DNA of 64,000 nucleotides, from positions 23,523 through 87,522 of the forward strand of contig NZ_MSTQ01000022.1 in NCBI RefSeq assembly GCF_001945365.1, given 5' to 3'. Under the pieces are notes generated by a model, which worked only from the letters and a program-made list of their open reading frames with translations, had not been told where the DNA came from and searched no databases. This document shows, in pieces, positions 1-11,900 of this stretch; within the stretch, counting starts at the first letter, position 1; each line of letters begins with the position of its first letter. Source of the stretch: Pseudomonas reinekei (GTDB lineage Bacteria > Pseudomonadota > Gammaproteobacteria > Pseudomonadales > Pseudomonadaceae). Made by a program: the position numbers and the translations under genes.

Positions 1-117
1 CAACAAAGAGTATGTGGCTCTCTGCTATTCCTGCTCGTGGTGCTGGTACGGCGCGCAACGCACGGTGCAGACGAGTGCGACGTATCAGTGGTGAGCATCA
101 ATGTGATTCGCTGAAAT

Positions 118-144
118 GGGCTGCCCGTGAGGCTGCCCTTTTTT
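118..144 (+). terminator. Rho-independent terminator at left edge
   Basis: Arms GGGCTGCC and GGCTGCCC pair with one T-T mismatch around the loop CGTGA and are followed by six T residues. It would end a transcript entering from the left of the window. The bases before it could be the 3' end of a gene starting outside, but three frames stay open for some distance and I cannot choose among them. Confidence 0.6.
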
Positions 145-211
145 GCGGGTGGCATAAACGGTGGTTCTTTGCTTTAGTCCACCTACTGTCGCCTGCACCC
201 CGGAGAGCCCA

Positions 212-781
212 ATGAGCGCTCATGCTTCGCGTTTTTCTACATGGGCTTGCGTCCTTTTGTTCAGTGTGTGTGCGTGCGCCCATGCAGTCGAATACACCGA
301 AGTAAATCCCGCGGCCAGTACCCTCAGTTTCACCTACAACCAGATGGGCTCGCGGGTGTATGGCACGTTCGGCAAATTCGTCGGGGTCCTCGATTTCAAC
401 ACAACGCACCCACAGAATGCGCGCGCCAAGTTGATCATCGACCTCGACAGCATCGAGGTGGACGACAGCGATGCCAAAACCGAACTCCCCAAGCCTGCCT
501 GGTTCGATACAGCCACCTATCCGAAGGCCACCTTCGAATCGACTCAGGTCAAGGACCTGGGCAACAACCAATACTTGATCACCGGCAGTCTTACGCTCAG
601 GGGCCTCACTCAAGAGGTGGAGGTGCCAGTGCAGCTGAAAGCGGAGAATGCCGTTGGCATTTTCGATGGCGAGTTAACGCTCAAGCGCAGTGACTTCAAG
701 ATCGGTTTGGGTGAATGGGCTGACAGTGTGGTCTCCAACGACATCAACATACGTTTCCGCATCGTTGCGCCCGAGCGTTGA
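212..781 (+). CDS. YceI family secreted protein
   Basis: A protein of 189 residues with an N-terminal signal peptide (hydrophobic stretch about residues 8-25, ending near ACAHA) and a YceI-type lipocalin-like beta barrel. Family features seen are the opening VEYTEVNPAASTLSFTYNQM, the segment AKLIIDLDSIEVDD, the tail of the middle sheet with GSLTLRGLTQEVEVPVQ, and the ending LKRSDFKIGLGEWAD. YceI proteins are periplasmic and bind isoprenoid-like lipids; the physiological role is not settled. The start at 212 was preferred over an in-frame upstream codon at 161 because a GGAGAG Shine-Dalgarno sequence lies just before it and the signal peptide begins there. It stands alone, after a terminator. 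Confidence 0.88.
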   Translation: MSAHASRFSTWACVLLFSVCACAHAVEYTEVNPAASTLSFTYNQMGSRVYGTFGKFVGVLDFNTTHPQNARAKLIIDLDSIEVDDSDAKTELPKPAWFDTATYPKATFESTQVKDLGNNQYLITGSLTLRGLTQEVEVPVQLKAENAVGIFDGELTLKRSDFKIGLGEWADSVVSNDINIRFRIVAPER

Positions 782-917
782 CGTAAGTCGAGCAAGTGCC
801 AGGTGACGAAGCGCTGGGTTGGGAAAGCCGGAGTCAGTCGGGGTTATACGAGCTGCGCAGTGGATGCACGCACGACGTTTATGGTGAATGGCTTACCAAC
901 AGCGAACGGAGATTATC

Positions 918-1970
918 ATGCCAAAAAAAATCATTGTCGCCTTCGACGGCACCTGGAACTTACCCGATCAGGCGCCGGAAATCGACGGCAACACCAGCAC
1001 TAACGTCGTCAAGCTGCGTGATGCAGTTTTGCCGACGCACAAAGACGGAACTGTCCAAAAAACCATTTATATCACTGGGGTAGGTACCGATTGGTACGAC
1101 AAGCTCGAAGGCGGTGTATTCGGTGTCGGGTTGTCGAAAAAAATCAAGGAAGGCTATTCGGAACTGGCGAAGAGCTACGAGGAAGGCGACCAGGTCTACA
1201 TCATTGGTTTCAGTCGTGGTGCCTATTCTGCACGTAGCCTGGTCGGCATGATTCGAAACGTCGGCTTGCTGACTAAAACGCACCTCAAGCGCATTGACGA
1301 CGCTTACAGCCTCTACCGCAACCGTGACTCCAGCGCGGATACCGAAAACGCCAGATTCTTCCGCCAAAGTTATTCCCGGGAAATCAATATTCATTTTCTG
1401 GGCGTCTGGGACACGGTGGGTGCCTTGGGCGTCCCGTTTAAATCTGCTGAGAGATTCAACCATCAATATTATGAGTTCCATGACACGGAACTCAGCGGGA
1501 TTGTGCGCAATGCATTCCATGCAATAGCCATTGATGAGCATCGGGAAAATTATGTGTGTGCACTGTGGTGTCCGATTGCCAAGCCTAATCAAGTCATGGA
1601 GCAGGTTTGGTTCTGCGGTGCTCATGCCAATGTCGGAGGCGGGTATGCCAAGAATGCGTTGTCGGATATCCCCCTGCGATGGATGGCGAACAAAATCATG
1701 GACTGTGGATTGGAACTGGACCCGAACAAGATTCCCCGCGAGCCGAAAACCATTCCGCAAATCACCGATTCCTATAGTGAGTTTTTAGGTGGCACCTACC
1801 GATTGTTGAATTCACGGTACTTCCGAACCATTGGAAACACACAGTTCGGTCAGGAATGTTTTGATGAGAGTGTGCAGCAGCGGGTGATCGCCATGGGAAA
1901 CTACCGGCCCAAAAATAAAGTGCACGTCTATTTGTCCGGTTCCTATTGCCCGGTGAACAAAATCAGTTGA
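918..1970 (+). CDS. DUF2235 alpha/beta hydrolase (Tle1-like fold)
   Basis: A 350-residue protein of the DUF2235 family. It starts with the family signature IIVAFDGTWN (residues about 4-13), carries the nucleophile elbow GFSRGAYSAR (about 96-105, putative catalytic Ser98), a putative acid in LGVWDTVGALG (about 160-170) and a putative histidine in FCGAHANVGGGY (about 232-243). Ser-Asp-His hydrolases of this family include the Tle1 phospholipase effectors of type VI secretion, but many members are uncharacterised cytoplasmic proteins. There is no signal peptide, and no VgrG, PAAR, chaperone or immunity gene next to it, so an effector role is not supported here. The start is supported by CGGAGA seven bases upstream of ATG. 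Confidence 0.85.
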   Translation: MPKKIIVAFDGTWNLPDQAPEIDGNTSTNVVKLRDAVLPTHKDGTVQKTIYITGVGTDWYDKLEGGVFGVGLSKKIKEGYSELAKSYEEGDQVYIIGFSRGAYSARSLVGMIRNVGLLTKTHLKRIDDAYSLYRNRDSSADTENARFFRQSYSREINIHFLGVWDTVGALGVPFKSAERFNHQYYEFHDTELSGIVRNAFHAIAIDEHRENYVCALWCPIAKPNQVMEQVWFCGAHANVGGGYAKNALSDIPLRWMANKIMDCGLELDPNKIPREPKTIPQITDSYSEFLGGTYRLLNSRYFRTIGNTQFGQECFDESVQQRVIAMGNYRPKNKVHVYLSGSYCPVNKIS

Positions 1971-2063
1971 GTCACCGGCGAGCGCTTTCGCGACAGAACA
2001 AGGTGCTCCTTGATCGAACGGCGCCCCGTTCACATGGCATGAACCGGGCGCCATCGAACTCCA

Positions 2064-5477
<3,414 letters not shown>

Positions 5478-5811
5478 TTTTTCCCCTCGCGTCATGCCAA
5501 ATCGGCCAACCCTGTGATCCCGTTCGGGATCGACAGCTGCTGCGGTATTGGGGCAAGTGCAACTGTTGGGCCATCATTCAGGCGCGGAGAAAAAGTGTTA
5601 ATTAATTAGCAAGTTGTTTCAGATTGTTTCAGGGTGCTTGGAAAAAACGTGTGGGGCATATTCCGCATTTACGGGGGAACCCCCCATTTTTCATCGGGTT
5701 GGATTCACCAATCCTGGGGTGGTCTTGCCAACGCCCGCGTGAACACCCAAATACCTATGGGAGCGAGCCTGCTCGCGAAGGGGCCGGTGCCAGCTCCCCG
5801 CCAAATCATCA
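5478..5811. other. Non-coding stretch between oxidase and LysR gene
   Basis: I see no convincing gene in these 334 bases. The part next to 5477 should hold the promoter of the oxidase. A GGGG-GAAC-CCCC hairpin followed by ATTTTT lies at 5673-5692, and a single REP palindrome lies at 5757-5782. Confidence 0.5.
5757..5782. repeat. Single REP palindrome
   Basis: The unit TGGGAGCGAGCCTGCTCGCG is a Pseudomonas REP half-element, here without the inverted partner found at most other sites of the window. It lies just downstream of the LysR gene at 5812-6705. Confidence 0.7.
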
Positions 5812-6705
5812 TCACCCTCGATACCGCAACGCCTCCAGCAACAACGCAAACGCCGGCGACACCTGTCGACGGCTCGGGTAATACAAATGAAACCCGGCAA
5901 ACAACGGACACCAGTCCTCCAGTACCCGCACCAGTCGGCCATCGGCAATATGCGGGGCCACCAGGTCTTCAGGGATGTAGCTCAAGCCAAAACCATCCAG
6001 CGCGGCAGTGAGCAACGGATACACGCCGTTGAACGTGACCTGCCCGGAGACTCGGGCCTTGAGACTTTCCTTACCCTTTTCGAACTCCCAGGCATACAAG
6101 CCGCCGTGGGTGGGCAGGCGCAGGTTATTGCATTGATGATCGGTCAGGTCCCGCGGGGTTTTCGGCAGCGTCCGATGGGCAAAGTAGGCTGGCGATCCCA
6201 CCACTGCCATGCGCATGTCCGGTCCGATGCGCGTAGCGATCATGCCTTGCGCTACGTCTTCACCCAGACGCACCCCCGCATCAAAACCCTGGGCCGCGAT
6301 GTCGACGAAGCGGTAATCGCAGCTCACCTCGACCGAGATGTCCGGGTATTGCGCCAGAAAGGGTTTGAGCACCGGCCACAGAATGTATTCCAGGGCATGA
6401 TCCACCGCATTGATGCGGATGTTACCGGCAGGCGTATCGCGCAAATTACTCAATGCTGCCAGGCCGATTTCGATTTCTTCGAAGTGCGGAGCCACGCTGT
6501 CGATCAAGTGTTGACCGGCTTCTGTGGGCGAGACGCTGCGGGTGGTGCGCGTCAGCAGGCGCAAACCCAACCGGGCTTCCAGGCTGCGGATGGTATGGCT
6601 CAGCGCCGATTGGGAAACCCCGAGTTTACCGGCCGCCTTGGTAAAACTTCGCTCCCGCGCTACCGCGAGAAACGCGAGCAGGTCATTCGCGTTCTCGCGC
6701 AACAT
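5812..6705 (-). CDS. LysR family transcriptional regulator
   Basis: 297 residues, the usual LysR length. The N-terminal winged helix-turn-helix is clear (FLAVARERSFTKAAGKLGVS, then QSALSHTIRSLEARLGLRLL at about residues 12-52), followed by a substrate-binding-type effector domain. The subtype resembles the CrgA/DsdC-like group with TRTTRSVSPTEAG. It lies downstream of, and in the same direction as, the paoABC-like operon but separated by a remnant-containing gap, so it may or may not control it. LysR genes often sit beside the genes they regulate; here the oxidoreductase operon is the best candidate. Confidence 0.88.
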   Translation of the reverse strand: MLRENANDLLAFLAVARERSFTKAAGKLGVSQSALSHTIRSLEARLGLRLLTRTTRSVSPTEAGQHLIDSVAPHFEEIEIGLAALSNLRDTPAGNIRINAVDHALEYILWPVLKPFLAQYPDISVEVSCDYRFVDIAAQGFDAGVRLGEDVAQGMIATRIGPDMRMAVVGSPAYFAHRTLPKTPRDLTDHQCNNLRLPTHGGLYAWEFEKGKESLKARVSGQVTFNGVYPLLTAALDGFGLSYIPEDLVAPHIADGRLVRVLEDWCPLFAGFHLYYPSRRQVSPAFALLLEALRYRG

Positions 6706-6783
6706 TCATGAGTCTCCCTCATAGGTCATTCCTGATTGTAACGCCGAGAACGGCTCAAAAGCTTCTATGAAGGGGCCGAGCGA

Positions 6784-6872
6784 TTATTTGACCGGGTGCG
6801 GGTCGAGGCGCCAATCAAGGAAACCGGTCAGCGCGGCGGATGATCCCGACGCGCCGTGACCCGGCGAGCGAA
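6784..6872 (-). pseudogene. Possible remnant of a C-terminal coding sequence
   Basis: Directly after the stop of the molybdenum subunit, the same strand stays open for about 29 codons and ends in a stop at 6784-6786, reading ...TGFLDWRLDPHPVK. The codon choice is like real genes and there is no start codon or ribosome-binding site, so it may be the tail of a deleted gene. I do not recognise the family. It could also be chance in GC-rich DNA. Confidence 0.25.
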
Positions 6873-9071
6873 TTAGATCATTGGCGGCAATTTATCGAGC
6901 ATTTTGTCCAGCGTGATGGGGTATTCACGGACTCGAATGCCCGTCGCGTTGTAAACCGCATTGGCGATCGCGGCACTGACCCCGCAGATCCCCAGTTCAC
7001 CGACACCCTTGGCTTTCATTGGCGATGAAATTGGATCGGTCTCGTCGAGGAAAATCACTTCCTGATGCGGGATGTCGGCGTGCACCGGCACTTCGTATCC
7101 GGCGAAATCATGGTTGACGAAAAAGCCCAGGCGCTTGTCGACTGCCAGTTCTTCCATCAGCGCCGCGCCGACGCCCATGGTCATGGCACCGATCACCTGG
7201 CTGCGTGCCGAGGTCGGATTGAGGATGCGCCCGGCGGCACAGACCGCGAGCATCCGCCGCACGCGGATTTCACCAGTGGCGCTGTCCACGGCGACTTCGA
7301 CGAAGTGCGCGCCGAAGGTCGATTGCTGGAATGTCTTGCTCAGCTCGGCAAACTCGATCGAATCCTCGGCCACCAGTTCCCCGCTTTTCGCGGCCGCTTG
7401 CAGCGGCACGCGTTTATCGGCGGAACGGACTTCGCCTTCGGCGAACGTTGCATCGTCCAGCTTGATCGCAAGGCGCCGGGCAACGGCTTCGCGAAGTTTC
7501 AGGCACGCCGCATAGACCCCGGCCGTCGAGCAGTTGCCACCGAACTGGCCACCGGACCCTGCCGACACCGGAAAGCTCGAATCGCCGAGGCGCACCACGA
7601 CCTTGTCGAGATTGACCCCCATCATCTCCGCTGCGGTCTGGGCGATGATCGTGTAGCTGCCAGTGCCGATATCGGTCATGTCGGTTTCAACGGTGACGAT
7701 GCCCTGATCATTCAGTCGAACCCGGGCTCCCGACTTCACCAGCAGGTTGTTGCGAAAGGCAACGGCCATGCCCTGGCCGATCAACCAGCGGCCTTCGCGT
7801 TGCGTGCCCGTTTGCGGCTGACGTTTGCTCCAGCCGAAACGTTCGGCCCCGGTGCGCAGGCATTCGATCAAGCGTCGTTGCGAAAAGGGCCGTTGCGGTT
7901 TGACCGGGTCGACCTGGGTGTCGTTGAGGATGCGGAATTCGATCGGGTCGAGTTTCAGTTTCTCGGCCATTTCATCCATGGCGATTTCCAGCGCCATCAT
8001 GCCCGGTGCCTCTCCCGGTGCACGCATGGCATTGCCTTCCGGCAGGTCGAGGGTCGACAGGCGCATCGTCACCCGGCGATGTTCCCCGGCGTACAGCAAC
8101 TGGCTCGGTTGCGTGGCACTCTCGACCTTGCCGCCTGGCAAGTCACCGGACCAGCCTTCGTGGGCCATGGCGGTGATCTTGCCGTCTGCGGTGGTGCCAA
8201 TGCGAATGCGCTGAATGGTGGCGGGGCGGTGGGTCGAGTTGTTGAACATCATTGGCCGCGCGAGCGCGACTTTCACCGGCCTTGCGGCCATGCGTGCGCC
8301 GAGCGCGGCCAGCACTGCGTCGGCACGGATGAACAACTTGCCGCCAAAGCCGCCGCCAATGTACGGCGAGATCAATCGCACGTTCTGCTTCGGCACGCCG
8401 AGGGTGGTCGCCAGATCCGAGACGGACCAGTCGATCATCTGATTGGATGTCCACAGGGTCAGCTTGTCGCCGTCCCACGCCGCCATCGAGGCGAATGGTT
8501 CCATCATCGCGTGGGCCTGATCGGGGGTGGTGTAAGTCGCATCCAGTTGCACCGGCGCAGCAGCGAAAGCCCCTTCGAAGTCGCCATGTACGGTGTCGGG
8601 CATTTGGTCCTTGGCTTCTTTACCCGAATCACGGGTAGCCGCGAGATCGAACACGCCCTCGGCGCGGGCATAACTGACGTTGACCAATTCCGCGGCGGCC
8701 CGTGCCTGCTCAAAGGTTTCTGCCACTACCAAAGCGACGGCCTGGTGGTAATGCTCGATATCCGGCCCGGCGAGCAATTTGGCGGTGTTGTATTTGCCTT
8801 TGCCAAGCGTGCCGGCGTTGGCGGCGGTGACGATGGCGAGCACGCCCGGCGCGGCTTGGGCGGCCTCAAGGTCCATCGAGGCGATTCGACCCTTGGCGAT
8901 GGCCGAGCCGACCACCACGCCGTAAGCCTGGTTTGGTACGGCGTCGTGATGCTCGTAGGCGTAATGCGCCGTGCCGGTGGTTTTCAACGGGCCTTCGATG
9001 CGCGTGGTGGCCTTGCCGACGACCTTCATCTGGTCGATCGGGTTGGTGGTGGCTGGTGTGTCGAATTTCAT
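6873..9071 (-). CDS. paoC: Aldehyde oxidoreductase molybdenum-binding subunit (PaoC-like)
   Basis: 732 residues, xanthine dehydrogenase family large subunit. It catalyses hydroxylation of aldehydes to acids at a molybdenum cytosine dinucleotide cofactor. The N-terminal Ald_Xan_dh_C domain begins at about residue 15 (VVGKATTRIEGPLKTTGTAHY). Cofactor-binding segments include IGGGFGGK, RAPGEAPGMMALE and GSGGQFGGNCSTAG, and the catalytic glutamate is in KGVGELGICGVSAAIANAV near the C-terminus. Length and segments match E. coli PaoC. The ATG at 9071 is chosen because it overlaps the preceding gene's stop (ATGA) and has GAGGGAG upstream; longer in-frame extension runs back into the FAD subunit gene. 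It is the last gene of the three-gene operon. No PaoD-type maturation gene is beside it. Confidence 0.9.
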   Translation of the reverse strand: MKFDTPATTNPIDQMKVVGKATTRIEGPLKTTGTAHYAYEHHDAVPNQAYGVVVGSAIAKGRIASMDLEAAQAAPGVLAIVTAANAGTLGKGKYNTAKLLAGPDIEHYHQAVALVVAETFEQARAAAELVNVSYARAEGVFDLAATRDSGKEAKDQMPDTVHGDFEGAFAAAPVQLDATYTTPDQAHAMMEPFASMAAWDGDKLTLWTSNQMIDWSVSDLATTLGVPKQNVRLISPYIGGGFGGKLFIRADAVLAALGARMAARPVKVALARPMMFNNSTHRPATIQRIRIGTTADGKITAMAHEGWSGDLPGGKVESATQPSQLLYAGEHRRVTMRLSTLDLPEGNAMRAPGEAPGMMALEIAMDEMAEKLKLDPIEFRILNDTQVDPVKPQRPFSQRRLIECLRTGAERFGWSKRQPQTGTQREGRWLIGQGMAVAFRNNLLVKSGARVRLNDQGIVTVETDMTDIGTGSYTIIAQTAAEMMGVNLDKVVVRLGDSSFPVSAGSGGQFGGNCSTAGVYAACLKLREAVARRLAIKLDDATFAEGEVRSADKRVPLQAAAKSGELVAEDSIEFAELSKTFQQSTFGAHFVEVAVDSATGEIRVRRMLAVCAAGRILNPTSARSQVIGAMTMGVGAALMEELAVDKRLGFFVNHDFAGYEVPVHADIPHQEVIFLDETDPISSPMKAKGVGELGICGVSAAIANAVYNATGIRVREYPITLDKMLDKLPPMI

Positions 9072-10024
9072 GCGTGCTCCCTCGCTTGGGCCATCACCGC
9101 CGCGAGCGTGCGCTCGACCAGGGTCAGTTTGAAGGCGTTTTGATGGGTGGGTGTCGCACCGGCGAGCAGCTGTTCGGTCAAGGCTTTCGCGCCTTGTGGC
9201 ATGACCGACTCGGCACTTTCGACACGCCATGGCTTGTGCGCCACGCCGCCGAGGGCGACGCGGCCGCTGCCGTCGTTCTGGATGATCGCACCGACTGAAA
9301 TCAGGGCGAACGCATAGGACGAGCGGTCCCTGACCTTCTGGTAAATGTGAGTGCCGCCAATCGGCGTCGGCAGGGTGACAGCGGTGATCAATTCGTGAGC
9401 TGTCAGCGTGGTTTCGATGTTCGGTGTGGCGCCGGGCAATCGATGCAACTCGGCGAGGGGAATGTTGCGGGTGGTGCCGTCGGGTTTCACCGTTTCGACC
9501 AGGGCATCCAGTGCACGCATCGCCACGGCCATGTCGCTGGGGTGGGTGGCGATACAAGCGGTGCTGACGCCGATGATACCGAGCTGTCGACTGAAGCCAT
9601 CGATGGCCGCGCAGCCACTGCCCGGCTGGCGTTTGTTGCAGGCCTGATGGGTGTCGTAAAAGTACGGGCAGCGTGTGCGTTGCAACAGGTTGCCGGCGGT
9701 GGTGGCGACATTGCGCAACTGCCCGGAGGCGCCGGCGAGCAGGGCGCGTGCGAGCAAACCGTAGTCTTTACGAATGCGCGAGTCGGCGGCGAGGTCAGTG
9801 TTTCTCACCAGGGCACCGATGCGCAGACCGCCTTCGGGCGTGGCTTCGATGCGGTCCAGGCCGACGCCATTGACATCGATCAGGTGCGTGGGCGTTTCGA
9901 TGTCGAGCTTCATCAGGTCGAGCAGGTTAGTGCCGCCGGCGATGAATCGCGAGTCACTGACTTGGGCTGCCAGTGCGGCCGCTTCAGCGGGGGATTTCGC
10001 GCGCAGATAAGTGAAAGGTCTCAT
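9068..10024 (-). CDS. paoB: Aldehyde oxidoreductase FAD-binding subunit (PaoB-like)
   Basis: 318 residues, FAD-binding subunit of the xanthine dehydrogenase family (CoxM type). It passes electrons from the iron-sulfur subunit to the acceptor. FAD-binding motifs are FIAGGTNLLDLM (residues 27-38) and the TAGNLLQRTRCP segment (109-120). Four cysteines at 119, 129, 138 and 157 fit the extra [4Fe-4S] cluster known from E. coli PaoB, which most family members lack. This supports a PaoABC-type assignment rather than a cytoplasmic xanthine dehydrogenase. The gene overlaps both neighbours by four bases, indicating translational coupling. Confidence 0.9.
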   Translation of the reverse strand: MRPFTYLRAKSPAEAAALAAQVSDSRFIAGGTNLLDLMKLDIETPTHLIDVNGVGLDRIEATPEGGLRIGALVRNTDLAADSRIRKDYGLLARALLAGASGQLRNVATTAGNLLQRTRCPYFYDTHQACNKRQPGSGCAAIDGFSRQLGIIGVSTACIATHPSDMAVAMRALDALVETVKPDGTTRNIPLAELHRLPGATPNIETTLTAHELITAVTLPTPIGGTHIYQKVRDRSSYAFALISVGAIIQNDGSGRVALGGVAHKPWRVESAESVMPQGAKALTEQLLAGATPTHQNAFKLTLVERTLAAVMAQAREHA

Positions 10025-10644
10025 GCGCTGGCCTCCGCGGCTTCATTGATCGCCTCGATGATGTTGGAGTACGCCCCGCAGCGACAGAGGTTGCCGCTCA
10101 TGCGCTCCTGGATTTCGCTGGCGATCAGCTTGGGTGGTTCAGTGAGACTGGGGCTGGCATGACTGGGTATGCCATCGCGAATTTCCCCCAGCACGGCGAC
10201 CGCCGAACAAATCTGCCCCGGTGTGCAGTAACCGCACTGATAGCCGTCGTGCTTGATGAACGCGGCCTGCATGGGGTGCAGCTGTTGCGGTGTGCCGAGG
10301 CCTTCGATGGTGGTGATCTTCGAGCCCTCGTGCATGACGGCCAGGGTCAGGCACGAATTGATCCTCCGTCCATTGGCGATCACCGTACAGGCGCCGCATT
10401 GGCCGTGATCGCAGCCTTTTTTGGTGCCGGTCAGTTGCAGGTTTTCCCGCAGGGCATCGAGCAGCGTGGTGCGGGTATCGAGGTCGAGGTCGCGCGGTTC
10501 GTCGTTCACCCAGATCGTCACCGAGGCTTTGATCGGGCGCGCGGCATTGGCGATGGATGCCTGTACAGAAATGAACGGCGGCAGCGCCACGCTGGCCGCC
10601 GTCACTGCACCGACAATCAAAAATGTGCGTCGGGAAATCGTCAT
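10021..10644 (-). CDS. paoA: Tat-exported [2Fe-2S] subunit of aldehyde oxidoreductase (PaoA-like)
   Basis: 207 residues. A twin-arginine signal (SRRTFLIVGAVTAASVALPP, residues 4-23) precedes the ferredoxin-like domain. Eight cysteines for two [2Fe-2S] clusters are visible: C78, C83, C86 and C98 in CDHGQCGAC...C, and C137, C140, C187 and C189 in CGYC...CRC. The Tat signal implies that the whole heterotrimer is carried to the periplasm folded with cofactors, as in E. coli PaoABC, which oxidises aromatic and other aldehydes. The ATG at 10644 has GAGGAAC seven bases upstream; an upstream in-frame start would bury the twin-arginine motif and is rejected. First gene of the operon, divergent from the GNAT gene. 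Confidence 0.92.
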   Translation of the reverse strand: MTISRRTFLIVGAVTAASVALPPFISVQASIANAARPIKASVTIWVNDEPRDLDLDTRTTLLDALRENLQLTGTKKGCDHGQCGACTVIANGRRINSCLTLAVMHEGSKITTIEGLGTPQQLHPMQAAFIKHDGYQCGYCTPGQICSAVAVLGEIRDGIPSHASPSLTEPPKLIASEIQERMSGNLCRCGAYSNIIEAINEAAEASA

Positions 10645-10857
10645 CAGGTCAGTTCCTCGGGTTATTTTCGCGTGCAGTGCCCTGTGGCACTTCGCAGCCC
10701 TCATCAATAGGAGTGACCTGTGGGTTGATGAAAATGTTTTTGCGGTTTTCAGCTATAGAGTCATGCGCGTGGTTCATGAATCCAGAAAGGGGCCGGAACG
10801 CGTTAAGATGGCCGCCCGCAACGAACGCTTTACGCCACCCCGGAGCCAACCCTCGCA

Positions 10858-11580
10858 ATGCCGCAGATCACGCACTTCAAAACGCCGTGCCCCGAGCACA
10901 TCAACAGCCAGATCCTGCAGATGGTGGTCGACAACCTGACCGACATCAGCATGGTCGCGATACCGCCGAGCAACCTGCTCTACAACGTTTACCAGTACGC
11001 GATCGGCTACGAGGTGCATCTGTACCTGGAAGCGTTGAACGGTGCGAAAGGCATTGATGTAGAGTTGATCGTCGCCACCGATCCGGACGATCCGGACACG
11101 GTGACTGGCTTCTTGTTGTACCTGCCGGTCAAGGACGATCCCGAGGCGTGTGGCGTGGCGTATATGGCGGTTCAGGCGGAACATCGGCGCCAGGGCGTTG
11201 CGCGCCGGATGCTGCGGGAAATGGTCGGCCGTTACCCCCATGCCGAGCTGACTTGCGCGGTGGCCAAGGTGCCGTATTTCGAGGCAATGGGGTTTCAGGT
11301 GGTGGGCGTGCGGGCGCCCCAGGTCCTGATGAACACCCGCGACCACGGCAGCGACGGCTTGATGGCGCTGCTGGACGTGGCACCGATCTACAGCTCGCTG
11401 GAAGTGCGACAGATTCATACCTACCTGCTGCAAAAACATGGCAAGCGGGCAATGGTCGATGCCGAGAAACAGCGGGACCGGCATCTGGATCAGTTGACGT
11501 TCAAAGCCAATGAGTTTGTGCGTGGACGGTTGGGTGATGACGCGGTGCCAGCCAGCGGTCCGCGATTGCGCCTGGTCTGA
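10858..11580 (+). CDS. GNAT family N-acetyltransferase
   Basis: 240 residues. The GNAT acetyl-CoA binding motif is visible as EHRRQGVARRMLREM (about residues 100-114, Q/R-x-x-G-x-A), preceded by the beta strand GVAYMAVQ and followed by YFEAMGFQVVG, the usual beta5-beta6 region. The C-terminal 50 residues are an extra helical tail beyond the core fold (HTYLLQKHGKRAM). The substrate is not evident. It is divergent from the paoABC-like operon, with 213 bases between, and is followed by a REP pair. Confidence 0.8.
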   Translation: MPQITHFKTPCPEHINSQILQMVVDNLTDISMVAIPPSNLLYNVYQYAIGYEVHLYLEALNGAKGIDVELIVATDPDDPDTVTGFLLYLPVKDDPEACGVAYMAVQAEHRRQGVARRMLREMVGRYPHAELTCAVAKVPYFEAMGFQVVGVRAPQVLMNTRDHGSDGLMALLDVAPIYSSLEVRQIHTYLLQKHGKRAMVDAEKQRDRHLDQLTFKANEFVRGRLGDDAVPASGPRLRLV

Positions 11581-11608
11581 TCACCCTCTGTTCCACAATC
11601 CAGAACCC

Positions 11609-11697
11609 TGTGGGAGCGGGCTTGCCCGCGATGGCGTCGTGTCAGTCACCTTGATCGCGACTGAAACATCGCTTTCGCGAGCAGGCTCGCTCCCACA
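11609..11697. repeat. Inverted REP pair (BIME)
   Basis: Two REP palindromes face each other: TGTGGGAGCGGGCTTGCCCG at the left and its inverted relative GAGCAGGCTCGCTCCCACA at the right, about 45 bases apart. It lies just after the GNAT gene stop and may stabilise or terminate that transcript. Confidence 0.85.
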
Positions 11698-11722
11698 ATG
11701 AAAGAGGGTGTTTTTCGAAGGT

Positions 11723-11746
11723 AAAAAAAGAGCCTCAAAGCTCTTT
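11723..11746 (-). terminator. Rho-independent terminator, minus strand
   Basis: On the minus strand the arms AAAGAGC and GCTCTTT (7 bp, loop TTTGAG) run into a tract of seven T residues. It terminates transcripts coming from the small open frame and structured region at 11727-12054. Confidence 0.75.
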
Positions 11747-11900
11747 GATGGGGAGTAAGTAGAGCCATTGAAGCTCAAGATGCGCATGAAGCAAGCGGTG
11801 AGCTTGTAGGGGGTTCAGTGCACTCACCACTTACGCAACGGCTTGTTGAGCAAACAAGCGGCTGCGTAAGTTCATCCTAGAAAGACCGAGTGTTTCACTC
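11727..11900 (-). ncRNA. Candidate structured RNA or 3' UTR
   Basis: Read on the minus strand, this gap forms a chain of helices ending in a good terminator: GAGTG/CACTC with a TTT loop (11888-11900), then a 41-base hairpin with 8-bp and 7-bp stems separated by a symmetrical internal loop (CTTACGCA...GCTTGTT/AACAAGC...TGCGTAAG, 11830-11870), then GGTGAG/CTCACC enclosing 11797-11828, then the terminator. No protein frame fits it. It may be a small RNA or the processed 3' end of the upstream transcript. I do not recognise a known Pseudomonas sRNA. Confidence 0.4.

Noticed and set aside
241..693. Overlapping frames inside the YceI gene
   Set aside because: Arg-rich, no ribosome-binding site and inside a clear family gene.
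7065..9143. 692-codon frame opposite the PaoC-like gene
   Set aside because: Antisense shadow; composition is biased to Gly, Arg, His, Ala and shows no motifs.
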